Positions 17,768 through 26,244 of a stretch of 64,000 nt of DNA are shown here, in pieces. The DNA is taken from the NCBI RefSeq assembly GCF_024758705.1, contig NZ_CP096971.1, forward strand, positions 2,819,501 through 2,883,500. The letters run 5' to 3'. Position 1 is the stretch's first letter, and the number at the start of each line of letters is the position of its first letter. The notes under the pieces were generated by a model. The model saw only the letters and a program-made list of their open reading frames with translations, was not told where the DNA came from and ran no database searches. The stretch is from Sphingomonas sp. SUN019. Lineage in GTDB: Bacteria > Pseudomonadota > Alphaproteobacteria > Sphingomonadales > Sphingomonadaceae. Position numbers and translations under genes: made by a program.

Positions 17768-18777
17768 CGCGCTATGCTCCTGTCGTCGTCTGCGGTCTCC
17801 GCCGTCCGCAATGCCGCGATACCGGCGTCCATCTGCGCTGCGGCGATATCGAGCATCGCATAGCGTCTGCGATAAAGTCCGCGCTTGCGCGGCGGGATCG
17901 CGTCCGCCGCGCGACGGCGCGGAGTTATCGGCAACTCGAAAGTTCCGGCGTCGATCCGGATCGCGCCCCTGGTCGTCCAGATCGTGTCGTAATTGGTGGA
18001 GAACCCTTCCGCTTTCGCCCCGAAATAGCGGTCGCGATGATGACGGTGGCTGTCGGAGACGAGCAGGATTCGTTCGACCCCGATGTCGCCACAGAACATG
18101 CGGAACAACTCGACCATCAGATCCTGTGGCCGGATACCATGCGCGATGTGGGTCAGCGTCCGGAAGATGTCGAGCGTACCGGGCTGGTTGCACCCCTGGA
18201 TCGCCCCGACATAGGCCAGCAGGCGGCCGTCCTCGCGCCGCAGGGCGAAGGCGATCGAGAACAATCGATGGTCGCCCGAAAAGATGCTGAGCACCAACGG
18301 GCCTTCGCGTTTCAACCAGCACGCTTCGTCGACCACCAATCGCAGGCCGCCCAGGATGCCGTCGAACCGTACGATCTGCAGCATCTCGCCCGCCGCAGGC
18401 CAGATCGGCAGCCGCAGGCCGGCCATCGTTTCGTAATGCGCCGACACCTTGCGCAGCCGCGTGGCGGCATTCCAGGCAGTCGATTGATAGGGCCGGGTGA
18501 CCGCATCGAACATGACAGAATTCGGCGCCGTCGCGCGTCCCAGCGCGCTGCCGGGCAGGGCGGTTCGCATCGGCCACAACAGTTCCTGGTGCCGCCATCC
18601 TACCGCGATGAATCGCAACCGTTCGGGCAGGCTGGCGATATGGCGATCTTCGATCACCACGCGCGATTGCTGCCACAGCCATCTGGTGTAGACGATCGAG
18701 GCGCCGACGGCGACGATCAACGGGACCATGTTGAAGGCGTTGAGCAGCGCGGACGAACCGACCGTATTCGACGGCAT
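17764..18777 (-). CDS. VirK/YbjX family (DUF535) protein
   Basis: A 337-aa protein matching the DUF535/VirK family in its C-terminal 250 residues: FDAVTRPYQST, a LVVDEACW strand, GPLVLSIFSGDHRLFSIAF, LAYVGAIQG and LTHIAHGIRPQDLMVELFRM, ending with SDSHRHHRD. Family members affect envelope properties in enterobacteria, but the biochemical activity is not established. The N-terminus adds a hydrophobic segment (MVPLIVAVGASIVYTRWLW) that may anchor it to the membrane. I chose the ATG at 18777 for the GAAGG ribosome binding site; a TTG at 18897 would add 40 residues of unclear homology. It is co-translated with the following methyltransferase. Confidence 0.78.
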   Translation of the reverse strand: MPSNTVGSSALLNAFNMVPLIVAVGASIVYTRWLWQQSRVVIEDRHIASLPERLRFIAVGWRHQELLWPMRTALPGSALGRATAPNSVMFDAVTRPYQSTAWNAATRLRKVSAHYETMAGLRLPIWPAAGEMLQIVRFDGILGGLRLVVDEACWLKREGPLVLSIFSGDHRLFSIAFALRREDGRLLAYVGAIQGCNQPGTLDIFRTLTHIAHGIRPQDLMVELFRMFCGDIGVERILLVSDSHRHHRDRYFGAKAEGFSTNYDTIWTTRGAIRIDAGTFELPITPRRRAADAIPPRKRGLYRRRYAMLDIAAAQMDAGIAALRTAETADDDRSIAR

Positions 18778-18899
18778 CGCTATGACCTTCACTCCATCGC
18801 CATGAATCGGTTGAGTTTCGTCTGGAACGGCCTGATTTGTCAGGCGCATTCTAGCGTGCCGACGATGCCTCGCCATGATGAACACCACGTACTGCAATT

Positions 18900-20168
18900 T
18901 CAGCGGATCAGCGCGGCCAGCACGGCTGCATTGCGGTTCACGTCGTGATCTTTCCGCACGCGCGCGCGGCCGACCGCCGCCATCGCCCGGAGTGTTTCGG
19001 GCGGACGGTGCAGCGCCGCGCGCATGGCGCCGGCCAGCGCCGAAGCCGATCCGGCCGGGATCAGCCAGCCGACCTCCGCATCGACCAGTTCCGGAATCCC
19101 GGCGATCGCGGTGGCGATGACCGGACGACCCAGCGCCATCGCCTCCATCAGCACGACCGGCAGCCCTTCGGCGAAGCTGGGCAGGGCCAGCGCCCGTGCG
19201 TTCAACAGTTCGCCGCGCACACCGGCGGCATCGCGCCAGCCCAGCAGATGCACATGGCGCGCCAGCCCCCGCGCTTCGATGGCGGCCTCCAGCGACGCGC
19301 GCAGTTCGCCGTCGCCGACGATCCGCAGTGAAAAAGTTTCGGTCCGCGCGAGCGTCTCGGCCGCTTCCAGCAGCAGCGGAATACCCTTTTGCGCACTAAG
19401 CCGGGCGACGCACACCAAGGTGTTCGACCGCAGGCCGGGGTCGTCGTCGATCGGAGCAGCATGGAACGTGTCGGCGACGCCACAGCGCACCATTCGGATC
19501 TTCGGCCAATGCGCCGGGTCCGACCAGCGCATCAACTGGCTGCAGCCATAGTGCGAAATCCCCACGACGAAGCGCGCGTCGGCGATCTTTTCGGGCAGCA
19601 ACAGCGCGCGCGGCGCGTCGAATTCATCCGGCCCGTGCACCGTCACGCTGAACGTCACTGCGCCAAGCCGGCTCGCCAGCCGCGCGATCGTCGCGGGATT
19701 GGTGCCGAAGTGGACGTGGACATGGCGGACACCCGCGGTCTCCATCATTTCCACCAGGCGACACGCTTCGATGAAATACGCCAGTCCGCGAATGACGCCG
19801 GTCGATTCCCGCTCGGCGATCGTCAGGCGCAGCGTCCGCAAGAATCGCCCGGGCGCCTTGATCAGGCGCGCGCACACGGCCGCGATCATCGCGCTTCCCA
19901 GCAGCGTCAGCGTCCTGTTCGCCTCGCGCTGATCCGCGGGATCGACCAAACCTTCGCTCGACCGGCGAATGGTGATCCGCAGGACGTCGAACCCCAGCCG
20001 CTCCAGTGCTGCGATTTCGTTGCGGATGAAGGTGTGGCTGGTCTTGGGATAGCAATTGGTGAAGACCGCCACGCGCTGTCCGGCGCGCGACGCCTGATCC
20101 CCGGTCGCCGGCTGGCCGGGCGCACGGGCGGTGCACCGCGCAATCTCATCGGCGTCCGGCATGCGCAT
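18900..20168 (-). CDS. GT4 family glycosyltransferase, WcaL-like
   Basis: A protein of about 422 aa with a GT-B fold. The N-terminal acceptor domain begins RVAVFTNCYPKTSHTFIRNE, as in WcaL/AmsK-type colanic-acid-like glycosyltransferases. The C-terminal half has CVARLSAQKG, IVGDGELR and PSFAEGLPVVLMEAMALGRPVIAT, the donor-binding region with the conserved Glu pair. It is inferred to transfer a hexose in repeat-unit assembly. The start is uncertain: ATGs at 20192, 20168 and 20162 are in frame, and I prefer 20168 because GGGGGAG lies upstream, though with long spacing. It is the first gene of a minus-strand group followed after 122 nt by DUF535 and the methyltransferase. Confidence 0.88.
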   Translation of the reverse strand: MRMPDADEIARCTARAPGQPATGDQASRAGQRVAVFTNCYPKTSHTFIRNEIAALERLGFDVLRITIRRSSEGLVDPADQREANRTLTLLGSAMIAAVCARLIKAPGRFLRTLRLTIAERESTGVIRGLAYFIEACRLVEMMETAGVRHVHVHFGTNPATIARLASRLGAVTFSVTVHGPDEFDAPRALLLPEKIADARFVVGISHYGCSQLMRWSDPAHWPKIRMVRCGVADTFHAAPIDDDPGLRSNTLVCVARLSAQKGIPLLLEAAETLARTETFSLRIVGDGELRASLEAAIEARGLARHVHLLGWRDAAGVRGELLNARALALPSFAEGLPVVLMEAMALGRPVIATAIAGIPELVDAEVGWLIPAGSASALAGAMRAALHRPPETLRAMAAVGRARVRKDHDVNRNAAVLAALIR

Positions 20169-20367
20169 GTCGTCTGGCGCTCCCCCAAGCATACGGCGCG
20201 CCGTGCATCACGCCCGCCCGCCGCCATCTGCATCAGGGATAAGAACCGTCGTCTGTCGCCGGAAGGTCAATTTCGGGCCAACATCGGCGTAATCGGATAG
20301 GTGCGATGCCGATGTTTGCGATACTGATGCGCAGGATCGGCGAAGCGGCTCAGCCAGTCCAATGAAG

Positions 20368-20799
20368 TCAGGCCGCCGCCAGATCCTCTGCGGTCGCGTC
20401 GGCCAGGCTGGTCCCGTCCAGAATTCGCGCGGTTTCATCGCGCACGCGCAACATCGCGTGGCGGATCGCGCAATCGGCTTCGCTCTTGCAATCCTTGCAT
20501 GAACGATAGGCGGTGCGGCTGACGCACGGGACGAGCGCCAATGGTCCCTCGATCACGCGAATGATCTCGCCCAGCGACACCAGATGCGTCGGGCGCGACA
20601 GGCAGTAACCGCCCATCTTCCCGCGATGGCTGTGGAGCAGCCCGGCGTCGCGCAGATCAGCGAGGATCAGTTCGAGGAATTTGCGCGGGACGTTGGCCTC
20701 CATCGCGATCCGGTTCATCGGGATGGGCGGGGATGCGGCAGGCGCGCGAGCCAGGAAAAGCATGGCCCGAAGCGCGTAGCGGGAACGCTGCGTCAACAT
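20368..20799 (-). CDS. Rrf2 family transcriptional regulator with cysteine cluster
   Basis: A 143-aa Rrf2-type winged-helix regulator: MLTQRSRYALRAMLFLA and NVPRKFLELILADLRDAGLLHSHRG form the DNA-binding domain. Four cysteines are spaced CX8CX2CX5C (PCVSRTAYRSC..C.....C), the place where IscR and NsrR bind a [2Fe-2S] or [4Fe-4S] cluster, so iron-sulfur sensing of redox, NO or iron is likely. It reads divergently from the tmRNA gene. No iron-sulfur assembly or NO-detoxification genes are adjacent, so its regulon cannot be read from context. About 200 bp separate it from the GT4 gene. Confidence 0.88.
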   Translation of the reverse strand: MLTQRSRYALRAMLFLARAPAASPPIPMNRIAMEANVPRKFLELILADLRDAGLLHSHRGKMGGYCLSRPTHLVSLGEIIRVIEGPLALVPCVSRTAYRSCKDCKSEADCAIRHAMLRVRDETARILDGTSLADATAEDLAAA

Positions 20800-20909
20800 G
20801 ATATTCTATCCTATGCACGCGGATTATGGCGCGCGAAAGGCGGGTCTTTCGTTTTGCTCGCAATATCCTTATATCGGTTCGGTCGGACGGGATTTTCCCG
20901 GCCCGAATA

Positions 20910-21230
20910 TGGCGATAAATTGCGGCGTAGACTAGGCGCAGCGGACCCGGGGGCAGTACCCGGCGACTCCACCACCACGCGTCCTTTCAGGGCGGATGAT
21001 GATGGGGTCGAACTAGGATCGACGTGTGTTGAAAGGCGCAGCTTTCGCTCGGAATGGGACCACCGCAACGGCCCATTACACAAGTGCCAACGATAACGAA
21101 GCACTCGCGATTGCGGCGTAACTGAGGGCCTAACGGCCTGATGTTACTCTAAAATAGCGCGGTTGGACCGCACCGGGCAACAGAAGCGGATTCCAGCGGT
21201 ACGGGGGACACCGGGCAACAGAAGTCCCCC
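20910..21230 (+). ncRNA. ssrA: tmRNA, circularly permuted two-piece alphaproteobacterial form
   Basis: The acceptor piece comes first and ends in CGACTCCACCA at 20964-20974, after a T-arm with stem CCGGG/CCCGG and loop GGCAGTA. A 29-nt spacer follows, then the coding piece starts GGGGTCG at 21004-21010, which pairs over 7 bp (one G-U) with CGACTCC to rebuild the acceptor stem. The tag frame starts at GCC 21086 and reads ANDNEALAIAA with stop TAA at 21119-21121. Two hairpins near the 3' end present the same 14-nt loop ACCGGGCAACAGAA (21172-21185 and 21210-21223). tmRNA with SmpB rescues stalled ribosomes and tags proteins for degradation. The gene order is the permuted form known from Caulobacter. 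The outer ends are approximate. Confidence 0.92.
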
Positions 21231-21257
21231 ACTCGTTATTTGCGCGCTCACGCGCGT

Positions 21258-21344
21258 GAGACGGCGCCAGCCCGCTCCCCACCCGACCACCCACAGCGTA
21301 ACCTGAATGGGTGGTCGGGAGGGGGAGCGGGCTGGCGCCGTCTC
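21258..21344. repeat. long intergenic inverted repeat, family copy A
   Basis: Two arms of 36-37 nt (21258-21293 and 21308-21344) are complementary except for one small mismatch/indel and are separated by a 14-nt loop. The core AGCCCGCTCCCC / GGGGAGCGGGCT recurs in the palindrome at 27100-27163, whose loop is also 14 nt and similar when reverse complemented. It lies between the converging tmRNA and SDR genes and could end transcription from both sides. It is probably one copy of a dispersed sphingomonad palindromic element. Confidence 0.85.
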
Positions 21345-21351
21345 GATCAAA

Positions 21352-22140
21352 CTAAGCGTCGATGCTGACCCCCAGCGATGCGTTCACCAATCCGCCGTCG
21401 ACCGTGATCGTGTCTCCGACCACATAGTCGCCCGCGCGCGAGGCGAGGAAGATCGCCGCGCCCGCCATATCCTCGTCCACACCGATCCGGCGGGCGGGAA
21501 TGCCCTTCGCCACGTCGTCGCCGTGATCGCGCGCGGCGCGGTTCATTTCGCTGGCGAACGCGCCCGGCGCGATCGAGGTGACGTTGATCGAATCGGTGAT
21601 CAGCCGCGCGGCGAGCCGCTTCGTCAGATAGATCAGCGCCGATTTCGATGCGTGATAGCTATACGTCTCCCACGGATTCAGCCGCTGGCCGTCGATCGAG
21701 GTGATGTTGATGACCTTGGCGGGTTGCGCGGGCGTCCCCGCGGCCTTCAGCAACGGATGCAGCGCCTGGGTCAGGAAGAACGGCGATTTGACGTTCAGGT
21801 CCATGACCTTGTCCCACCCGCTTTCGGGAAATTCCTCGAACGGCACGCCCCACGCCGCGCCCGCATTGTTGACCAGGATGTCGAGCCGGTCCTCATGTTC
21901 GGCGAGCTTGGCGGCGAGCGCCTTGCACCCGTCGACGGTCGATACGTCGTGCGGCAGCGCGATGCAGTTCGGCCCGAGCTTGGCCGCGGTCTCCTCGCAC
22001 GCCGGGGCCTTGCGCGAGGAGATGTAAACCTTCGCGCCTGCTGCGATGAAGCCCGCCGCGATCATCTTGCCGATTCCGCGGCTGCCCCCGGTGATCAGCG
22101 CGACACGCCCGTCGAGGCGGAACAAGTTGGTGGTGTCCAT
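21352..22140 (-). CDS. SDR family oxidoreductase (3-oxoacyl-ACP reductase/RhlG-like)
   Basis: A 262-aa classical short-chain dehydrogenase/reductase. It has the NAD(P)-binding TGGSRGIG, the NNAG motif, the catalytic Ser (ITSIDG), the Tyr-x-x-x-Lys pair in YSYHASK and a C-terminal VDGG. The pattern resembles RhlG/FabG-like reductases acting on beta-keto acyl or alcohol substrates. The ATG at 22140 is supported by AAGGA 9 nt upstream; an in-frame upstream extension has no support. It lies 5 nt downstream of the VOC-family gene and probably shares an operon with it and the acyl-CoA dehydrogenase. Together they suggest fatty-acid or aromatic catabolism, but the substrate is not evident. Confidence 0.88.
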   Translation of the reverse strand: MDTTNLFRLDGRVALITGGSRGIGKMIAAGFIAAGAKVYISSRKAPACEETAAKLGPNCIALPHDVSTVDGCKALAAKLAEHEDRLDILVNNAGAAWGVPFEEFPESGWDKVMDLNVKSPFFLTQALHPLLKAAGTPAQPAKVINITSIDGQRLNPWETYSYHASKSALIYLTKRLAARLITDSINVTSIAPGAFASEMNRAARDHGDDVAKGIPARRIGVDEDMAGAAIFLASRAGDYVVGDTITVDGGLVNASLGVSIDA

Positions 22141-22145
22141 CGTCG

Positions 22146-22628
22146 TTAATCCTTGGATGTCTGTGGAGGCCTGGATGCCAGCGCGTCGTTGACCTCGAGC
22201 CAATAGCCGTCGGGATCGCGCAGAAAGATCTGATGCACGCCGTCACCGCGTGACGAACCGATCGCGCCGACGCGCCCGGCGAAGTCCGTGTAGGAAATGC
22301 CGCGTTCCTTCAGTGCCGCGACGACCGGAGCCAGATCGGCGGTGGTGATCGCAAGATGCACCGAACGATCGTCGGCGACCGGCGCGCTCCGCACCCCCAA
22401 CAGATGCAGCGCGACGCCGTAGCCGAGATCGAACCAGCGCCGCCCCGCCACCGGTGAAGGTATCTCGCGCAACCCGAACAGCGCGACATAGAAACGTGCG
22501 CTCGCGTCGACATCACGCACATGGATCGCGACGTGATCGATCCGTGCGGTCGGCGGCGCAGGCGTCTGCGCCACGGCCCCGGGGGCGACGAGCAGCAGCA
22601 GCGGAGCAAGGACGATGGCGCGGTGCAT
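22146..22628 (-). CDS. exported VOC (glyoxalase/bleomycin resistance fold) family protein
   Basis: A 160-aa protein with a signal peptide (MHRAIVLAPLLLLVAPGAVA, cleavage likely after AQ) followed by a vicinal-oxygen-chelate domain: RIDHVAIHVRDVDASARFY, FDLGYGVALHLLG, VHLAI and FLRDPDGYWLEV. The two His and the C-terminal Glu positions typical of metal-dependent glyoxalase-like enzymes are present (HVAI, HLAI, WLEV). An exported VOC protein is less common than the cytoplasmic ones. The ATG at 22628 is the first start that gives a clean signal peptide. The gene sits between the SDR and acyl-CoA dehydrogenase genes, so it probably belongs to the same transcription unit. The substrate is unknown. 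Confidence 0.82.
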   Translation of the reverse strand: MHRAIVLAPLLLLVAPGAVAQTPAPPTARIDHVAIHVRDVDASARFYVALFGLREIPSPVAGRRWFDLGYGVALHLLGVRSAPVADDRSVHLAITTADLAPVVAALKERGISYTDFAGRVGAIGSSRGDGVHQIFLRDPDGYWLEVNDALASRPPQTSKD

Positions 22629-22639
22629 TGCGGCGTCCC

Positions 22640-23785
22640 TTACCCCCCGCGCTTCATCGTTTCGCGCGCGATGATGATCTGCTGAATCTGGCTGGTGCCT
22701 TCGTAGATGCGGAACAGGCGGACGTCGCGGTAGAGCCGTTCGATCCCGTAATCCGCGATATAGCCCGCGCCGCCGAAGATCTGGACGGCGCGATCCGCAA
22801 CCCTGCCGACCATTTCGGACGCATAATATTTCGCCGCGGCCGATTCCATCACCACGTCCTCGCCCGCATCCTTCCGCCGCGCGGTTTCGAGGACCAGCGC
22901 CTTGGAGACGAGCGATTCGGTCTTCGAATCCGCGATCATCGCCTGGATCAGCTGATGCTCGGCGATCGGCTTGCCGAACTGCTTGCGCTCCGCGGCATAA
23001 GCGACGCAATCCGCGATCAGCCGCTCCGCCACGCCCACGCACACCGCCGAGATGTGCAGCCGCCCGCGATCGAGTACGCGCATCGCGATTTTGAAGCCCT
23101 CGCCCTCCGCGCCGAGCCGGTTGGCGGCGGGAACGGGCACGTCGTCGAAATTGACGTCGGCGACCTTCGCGCCCTTCTGCCCCATCTTCTTTTCCGGCTC
23201 GCCGATCGACACGCCGGGCAGATCGCGCGGCACCAGGAAGGCGGAAACGCCGCGCGCTCCCGCTTCCTCGCCGGTGCGCGCCATGACGGTGAACAGGTCG
23301 GCCTTGTCGGCATTGGTGATGTAGCGCTTCGTGCCCGACAATCGGTACACATCGCCGTCTTTCACCGCGCGCGCCTTCACCGCGCCCGAATCGCTGCCGA
23401 CATCCGGCTCGGTCAGCGCGAAGCTGGTGATGATCTCGCCGCTGGCGATTTTCGGCAGCCACTCAGCCTGCTGTTCGGGCGTGCCCGACATGACGAGCGC
23501 CTGGCTGCCGATCCCGACATTGGTGCCGAACGCGGATCGGAACGCCGGCGTCGTCCGTCCCATCTCGATCGCAACCCGCGCTTCCTCGTACATGGTCAGG
23601 CCAAGCCCGCCATGCTCCTCCGCAATCGACAGGCCGAACAGGCCCATCTCGCGCATCTCCTGCACGATCGCATCGGGGATCGCGTCATTCTCCTCCACCG
23701 CGCCCTCCAGCGGGCGGAGCCGTTCGGCGACGAAGCGCCGGATGGTGTCGAGAAGCGCGTCGAAGGTTTCGGTGTCGAGGGCCAT
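22640..23785 (-). CDS. acyl-CoA dehydrogenase
   Basis: A 381-aa FAD-dependent acyl-CoA dehydrogenase. Residues along the family fold are visible: SFALTEPDVGSDSGAV (FAD/acyl-CoA binding), GTKRYITNADKADLF, RKQFGKPIAEHQLIQ, QIFGGAGYI and the C-terminal YEGTSQIQQ with the catalytic Glu next to Gly-Thr. It catalyses alpha,beta-dehydrogenation of an acyl-CoA with electron transfer to ETF. The length is standard. I chose the ATG at 23785; a TTG two codons upstream is less likely. It is the first gene of the minus-strand group with VOC and SDR. A 122-bp divergent region separates it from the next plus-strand SDR. Confidence 0.92.
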   Translation of the reverse strand: MALDTETFDALLDTIRRFVAERLRPLEGAVEENDAIPDAIVQEMREMGLFGLSIAEEHGGLGLTMYEEARVAIEMGRTTPAFRSAFGTNVGIGSQALVMSGTPEQQAEWLPKIASGEIITSFALTEPDVGSDSGAVKARAVKDGDVYRLSGTKRYITNADKADLFTVMARTGEEAGARGVSAFLVPRDLPGVSIGEPEKKMGQKGAKVADVNFDDVPVPAANRLGAEGEGFKIAMRVLDRGRLHISAVCVGVAERLIADCVAYAAERKQFGKPIAEHQLIQAMIADSKTESLVSKALVLETARRKDAGEDVVMESAAAKYYASEMVGRVADRAVQIFGGAGYIADYGIERLYRDVRLFRIYEGTSQIQQIIIARETMKRGG

Positions 23786-23907
23786 GGCCAACCGCTACCG
23801 CCGCGGTGCGAACGCCGCAACCCGCCAAACCCGAAATTCGAACATGGGATAATTGACGCGCTTGCGCGCCATACTATGCTACCGAAAACGACAAGCAGGA
23901 GAGTTAG

Positions 23908-24735
23908 ATGCGCTTTCAGGGCAAGCGCGCCGTCGTGACCGGCGGCGCCTCGGGCATTGGGCGCGCGACTGCGCTTCGCCTGGCCGAAGAAGGCGCGCAG
24001 GTCTGGATCGGCGACGTCGATGAAACGGGCGGGCAGGAGGTGGCGGACACCTCCAACGGCAAGATCAAGTTCCGCCGCTGCGACGTGACGAACGCCGAGG
24101 ACATCAAGGCGCTGATCGAAGAGGTTGACGCCGCGGGCGGCCTCGACGTGTTGTTCAACAACGCCGGGGCAGGCGGCGCGAAGGAAAAGATCGACGAGAT
24201 TTCGCCCGACGATTGGGACCGGACGCAGAACCTTCTGCTCCGCTCGGTCGCGCTGGGCATCCGTTACGCCGCGCCGTTGATGGCGAAACGCGGGGGCGGG
24301 GCGATCGTCAACACCTCCAGCGTCTCGGCGCTCGGCACCGGCTACGCGCCGACCGCGTATTCCACCGCCAAGGCGGGCGTGCTGCACCTCTCGAAAATGG
24401 CCGCGGCGGACCTCGCCAAGGACAATATCCGCGTCAACGCGGTAATCCCCGGCTTCATCACCACCAACATCTTCACCCGCCACCTCGAAATTCCCGACGA
24501 CAAGCGCGACATCGCGAACCAGATGATCGCTGGCGCCGCCGCCATGGCGCAGCCGGTGAAGCGCGCCGGTCGGCCGGAGGACATCGCCGCGGCGGTCGCG
24601 TTCCTTGCGAGCGACGATGCCGCGTTCATCACCGGCACGCACATCCTGGTCGACGGCGGCATCACGATCGGCACCCGGCAGAGCTGGGATCCCGAAATGC
24701 CGGGAATGTTTGCGGCGCTGGACGCGCTGGCATGA
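23908..24735 (+). CDS. SDR family oxidoreductase
   Basis: A 275-aa classical SDR: TGGASGIG cofactor loop, GDVDETGG (acidic residue suggests NAD preference), NNAGAGGA, NTSSVSA with catalytic Ser, YSTAKAG with Tyr and Lys, and VDGG near the end. The start has a strong AGGAGAG ribosome binding site. The TGA stop overlaps the ATG of the following GPH-type transporter (ATGA), so the two are co-translated, suggesting import of a substrate that this enzyme oxidises. The family is broad and the substrate cannot be told from the sequence. Confidence 0.9.
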   Translation: MRFQGKRAVVTGGASGIGRATALRLAEEGAQVWIGDVDETGGQEVADTSNGKIKFRRCDVTNAEDIKALIEEVDAAGGLDVLFNNAGAGGAKEKIDEISPDDWDRTQNLLLRSVALGIRYAAPLMAKRGGGAIVNTSSVSALGTGYAPTAYSTAKAGVLHLSKMAAADLAKDNIRVNAVIPGFITTNIFTRHLEIPDDKRDIANQMIAGAAAMAQPVKRAGRPEDIAAAVAFLASDDAAFITGTHILVDGGITIGTRQSWDPEMPGMFAALDALA

Positions 24736-26210
24736 ACGCCCCAACCGTAGCAACGCCCGCCGCCTCCGCCACGACGCCAAAGGCGCGGCGGCTCGCCAAC
24801 CGGACGATGGGCAGCTACGGCTTCGGCGCGGCGGCATATGGCGTGAAGGACGCGGGGTTCGGCACGTTCCTGCTGCTGTTCTACAATCAGGTCGTCGGCG
24901 TCCCCGCCGCAACCGTCGGCCTCGTCATCATGCTCGCGTTGATCATCGACGCGTTCGTCGACCCGACCGTCGGCTTCTTTTCCGATCGCACGCGCAGCAA
25001 ATGGGGGCGGCGGCATCCATGGATGTACGGCGCGGCGCTGCCGATCATGCTCGGCTGGATATTGCTGTGGAATCCGCCGCAGGCGTCCGAGCCGATGATC
25101 CTTGGCTGGCTGTTCGTCGTCGCGGTGCTCGTCCGCTCGGCGGTCAGCGCGTACGAGGTGCCGAGTCAGGCGATGGCGGCCGAACTCAGCGGCGATTACG
25201 ACGAACGTACGCGGATCATGGCGTATCGTTATCTGTTCGGTTGGGCGGGCGGGCTGCTGATGCTGATCAGCGCGTACATCTATTTCCTCGCCCCTGCGCC
25301 GGGCTATCCCAACGGGCTGCTGAATCCCGAAGGCTATAAGCGGTTCGCGATTGCGGGCGCGATCTTCATGGGCGTGGCGATCATGGTGTCGGCGGGCGGC
25401 ACGCACCGCGAAATCCCCAACCTGCCGCAGCCGCCGATCGAGCGGCAGTCGCTGGGCGATGCGTTTCGCGAGCTGAAGGAAACCGTCAACAACCGCGCCT
25501 TCGTGATCCTGATGCTGGCGGGCATCTGCGCCTACACCGGGCAGGGCATCGTCTATGCGCTGTCGAATTATCTCTACAGCTTCGTGTGGGGCTTCAAGGG
25601 AATCACGTTTGTCTATTTCAGCGTGTCGCTGTTCGTCGGCGTGATGATCTCGTTCGTCGCCGCGCCGCGGATCGGCGCGCGGACTAGCAAGCCGAAGGCG
25701 GCGGCGCTGGCTGCGGTCGTCGGCGTGACGCTCGGCACCTTGCCCTATTGGCTGCGGCTGGCGGGGGTGTTCCCGGCGCTCGGTGATCCGTTGATGATCC
25801 CGCTGCTGTTCGCGCTCCTGACGCTCGCCACCGCCAGCGGGGTGACCGCCTATATCCTCGGCGCATCGATGCTGGCCGACGTGGTGGAGGATTCGGAGGC
25901 GAAAACCGGCCGCCGATCGGAGGGCATCTTCTTCGCCGGTGGTTTCTTCGTCCAGAAATGCACCAGCGGCATCGGCATCTTCGTTTGCGGGCTGATCCTG
26001 GCGGTCGCGGGCTTTCCGGCGAAGGCGGTGCCGGGGAAGGTGCCTGAGGCGACGATCGACCGGCTGACGCTGATCTACATCGTTACGTACACCGCCTTCG
26101 TCCTCGCTGCGGCGTTCTTCTACACCCGCTTTCCGTTTGGCCGGGTCGAACACGAAGCGCGTCTGGCGAAGCTAGCGGGCGCAACAGTCGCCGCCGAACC
26201 GCGTATCTGA
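24732..26210 (+). CDS. GPH-type sugar/cation symporter, MFS
   Basis: A 492-aa membrane protein with about 12 hydrophobic segments. The early motif IDAFVDPTVGFFSDRTRSKWGRRHP is diagnostic of the GPH (glycoside-pentoside-hexuronide) branch of the major facilitator superfamily, the MFS_2 type, and GRRSEGIFFA is the matching conserved loop in the second half. Members move sugars, glycosides and related compounds with H+ or Na+. It is translationally coupled to the upstream SDR. The cargo cannot be assigned; the catabolic context of SDRs and an acyl-CoA dehydrogenase hints at an organic substrate, not necessarily a sugar. A large palindrome follows the gene. Confidence 0.88.
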   Translation: MNAPTVATPAASATTPKARRLANRTMGSYGFGAAAYGVKDAGFGTFLLLFYNQVVGVPAATVGLVIMLALIIDAFVDPTVGFFSDRTRSKWGRRHPWMYGAALPIMLGWILLWNPPQASEPMILGWLFVVAVLVRSAVSAYEVPSQAMAAELSGDYDERTRIMAYRYLFGWAGGLLMLISAYIYFLAPAPGYPNGLLNPEGYKRFAIAGAIFMGVAIMVSAGGTHREIPNLPQPPIERQSLGDAFRELKETVNNRAFVILMLAGICAYTGQGIVYALSNYLYSFVWGFKGITFVYFSVSLFVGVMISFVAAPRIGARTSKPKAAALAAVVGVTLGTLPYWLRLAGVFPALGDPLMIPLLFALLTLATASGVTAYILGASMLADVVEDSEAKTGRRSEGIFFAGGFFVQKCTSGIGIFVCGLILAVAGFPAKAVPGKVPEATIDRLTLIYIVTYTAFVLAAAFFYTRFPFGRVEHEARLAKLAGATVAAEPRI

Positions 26211-26244
26211 AGTCCTACACAACGGAATCGAACGTCACGAAAAT

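Noticed and set aside
24342..26153. A 603-codon minus-strand frame
   Set aside because: It is antisense to the SDR and GPH transporter genes, which have clear family motifs.
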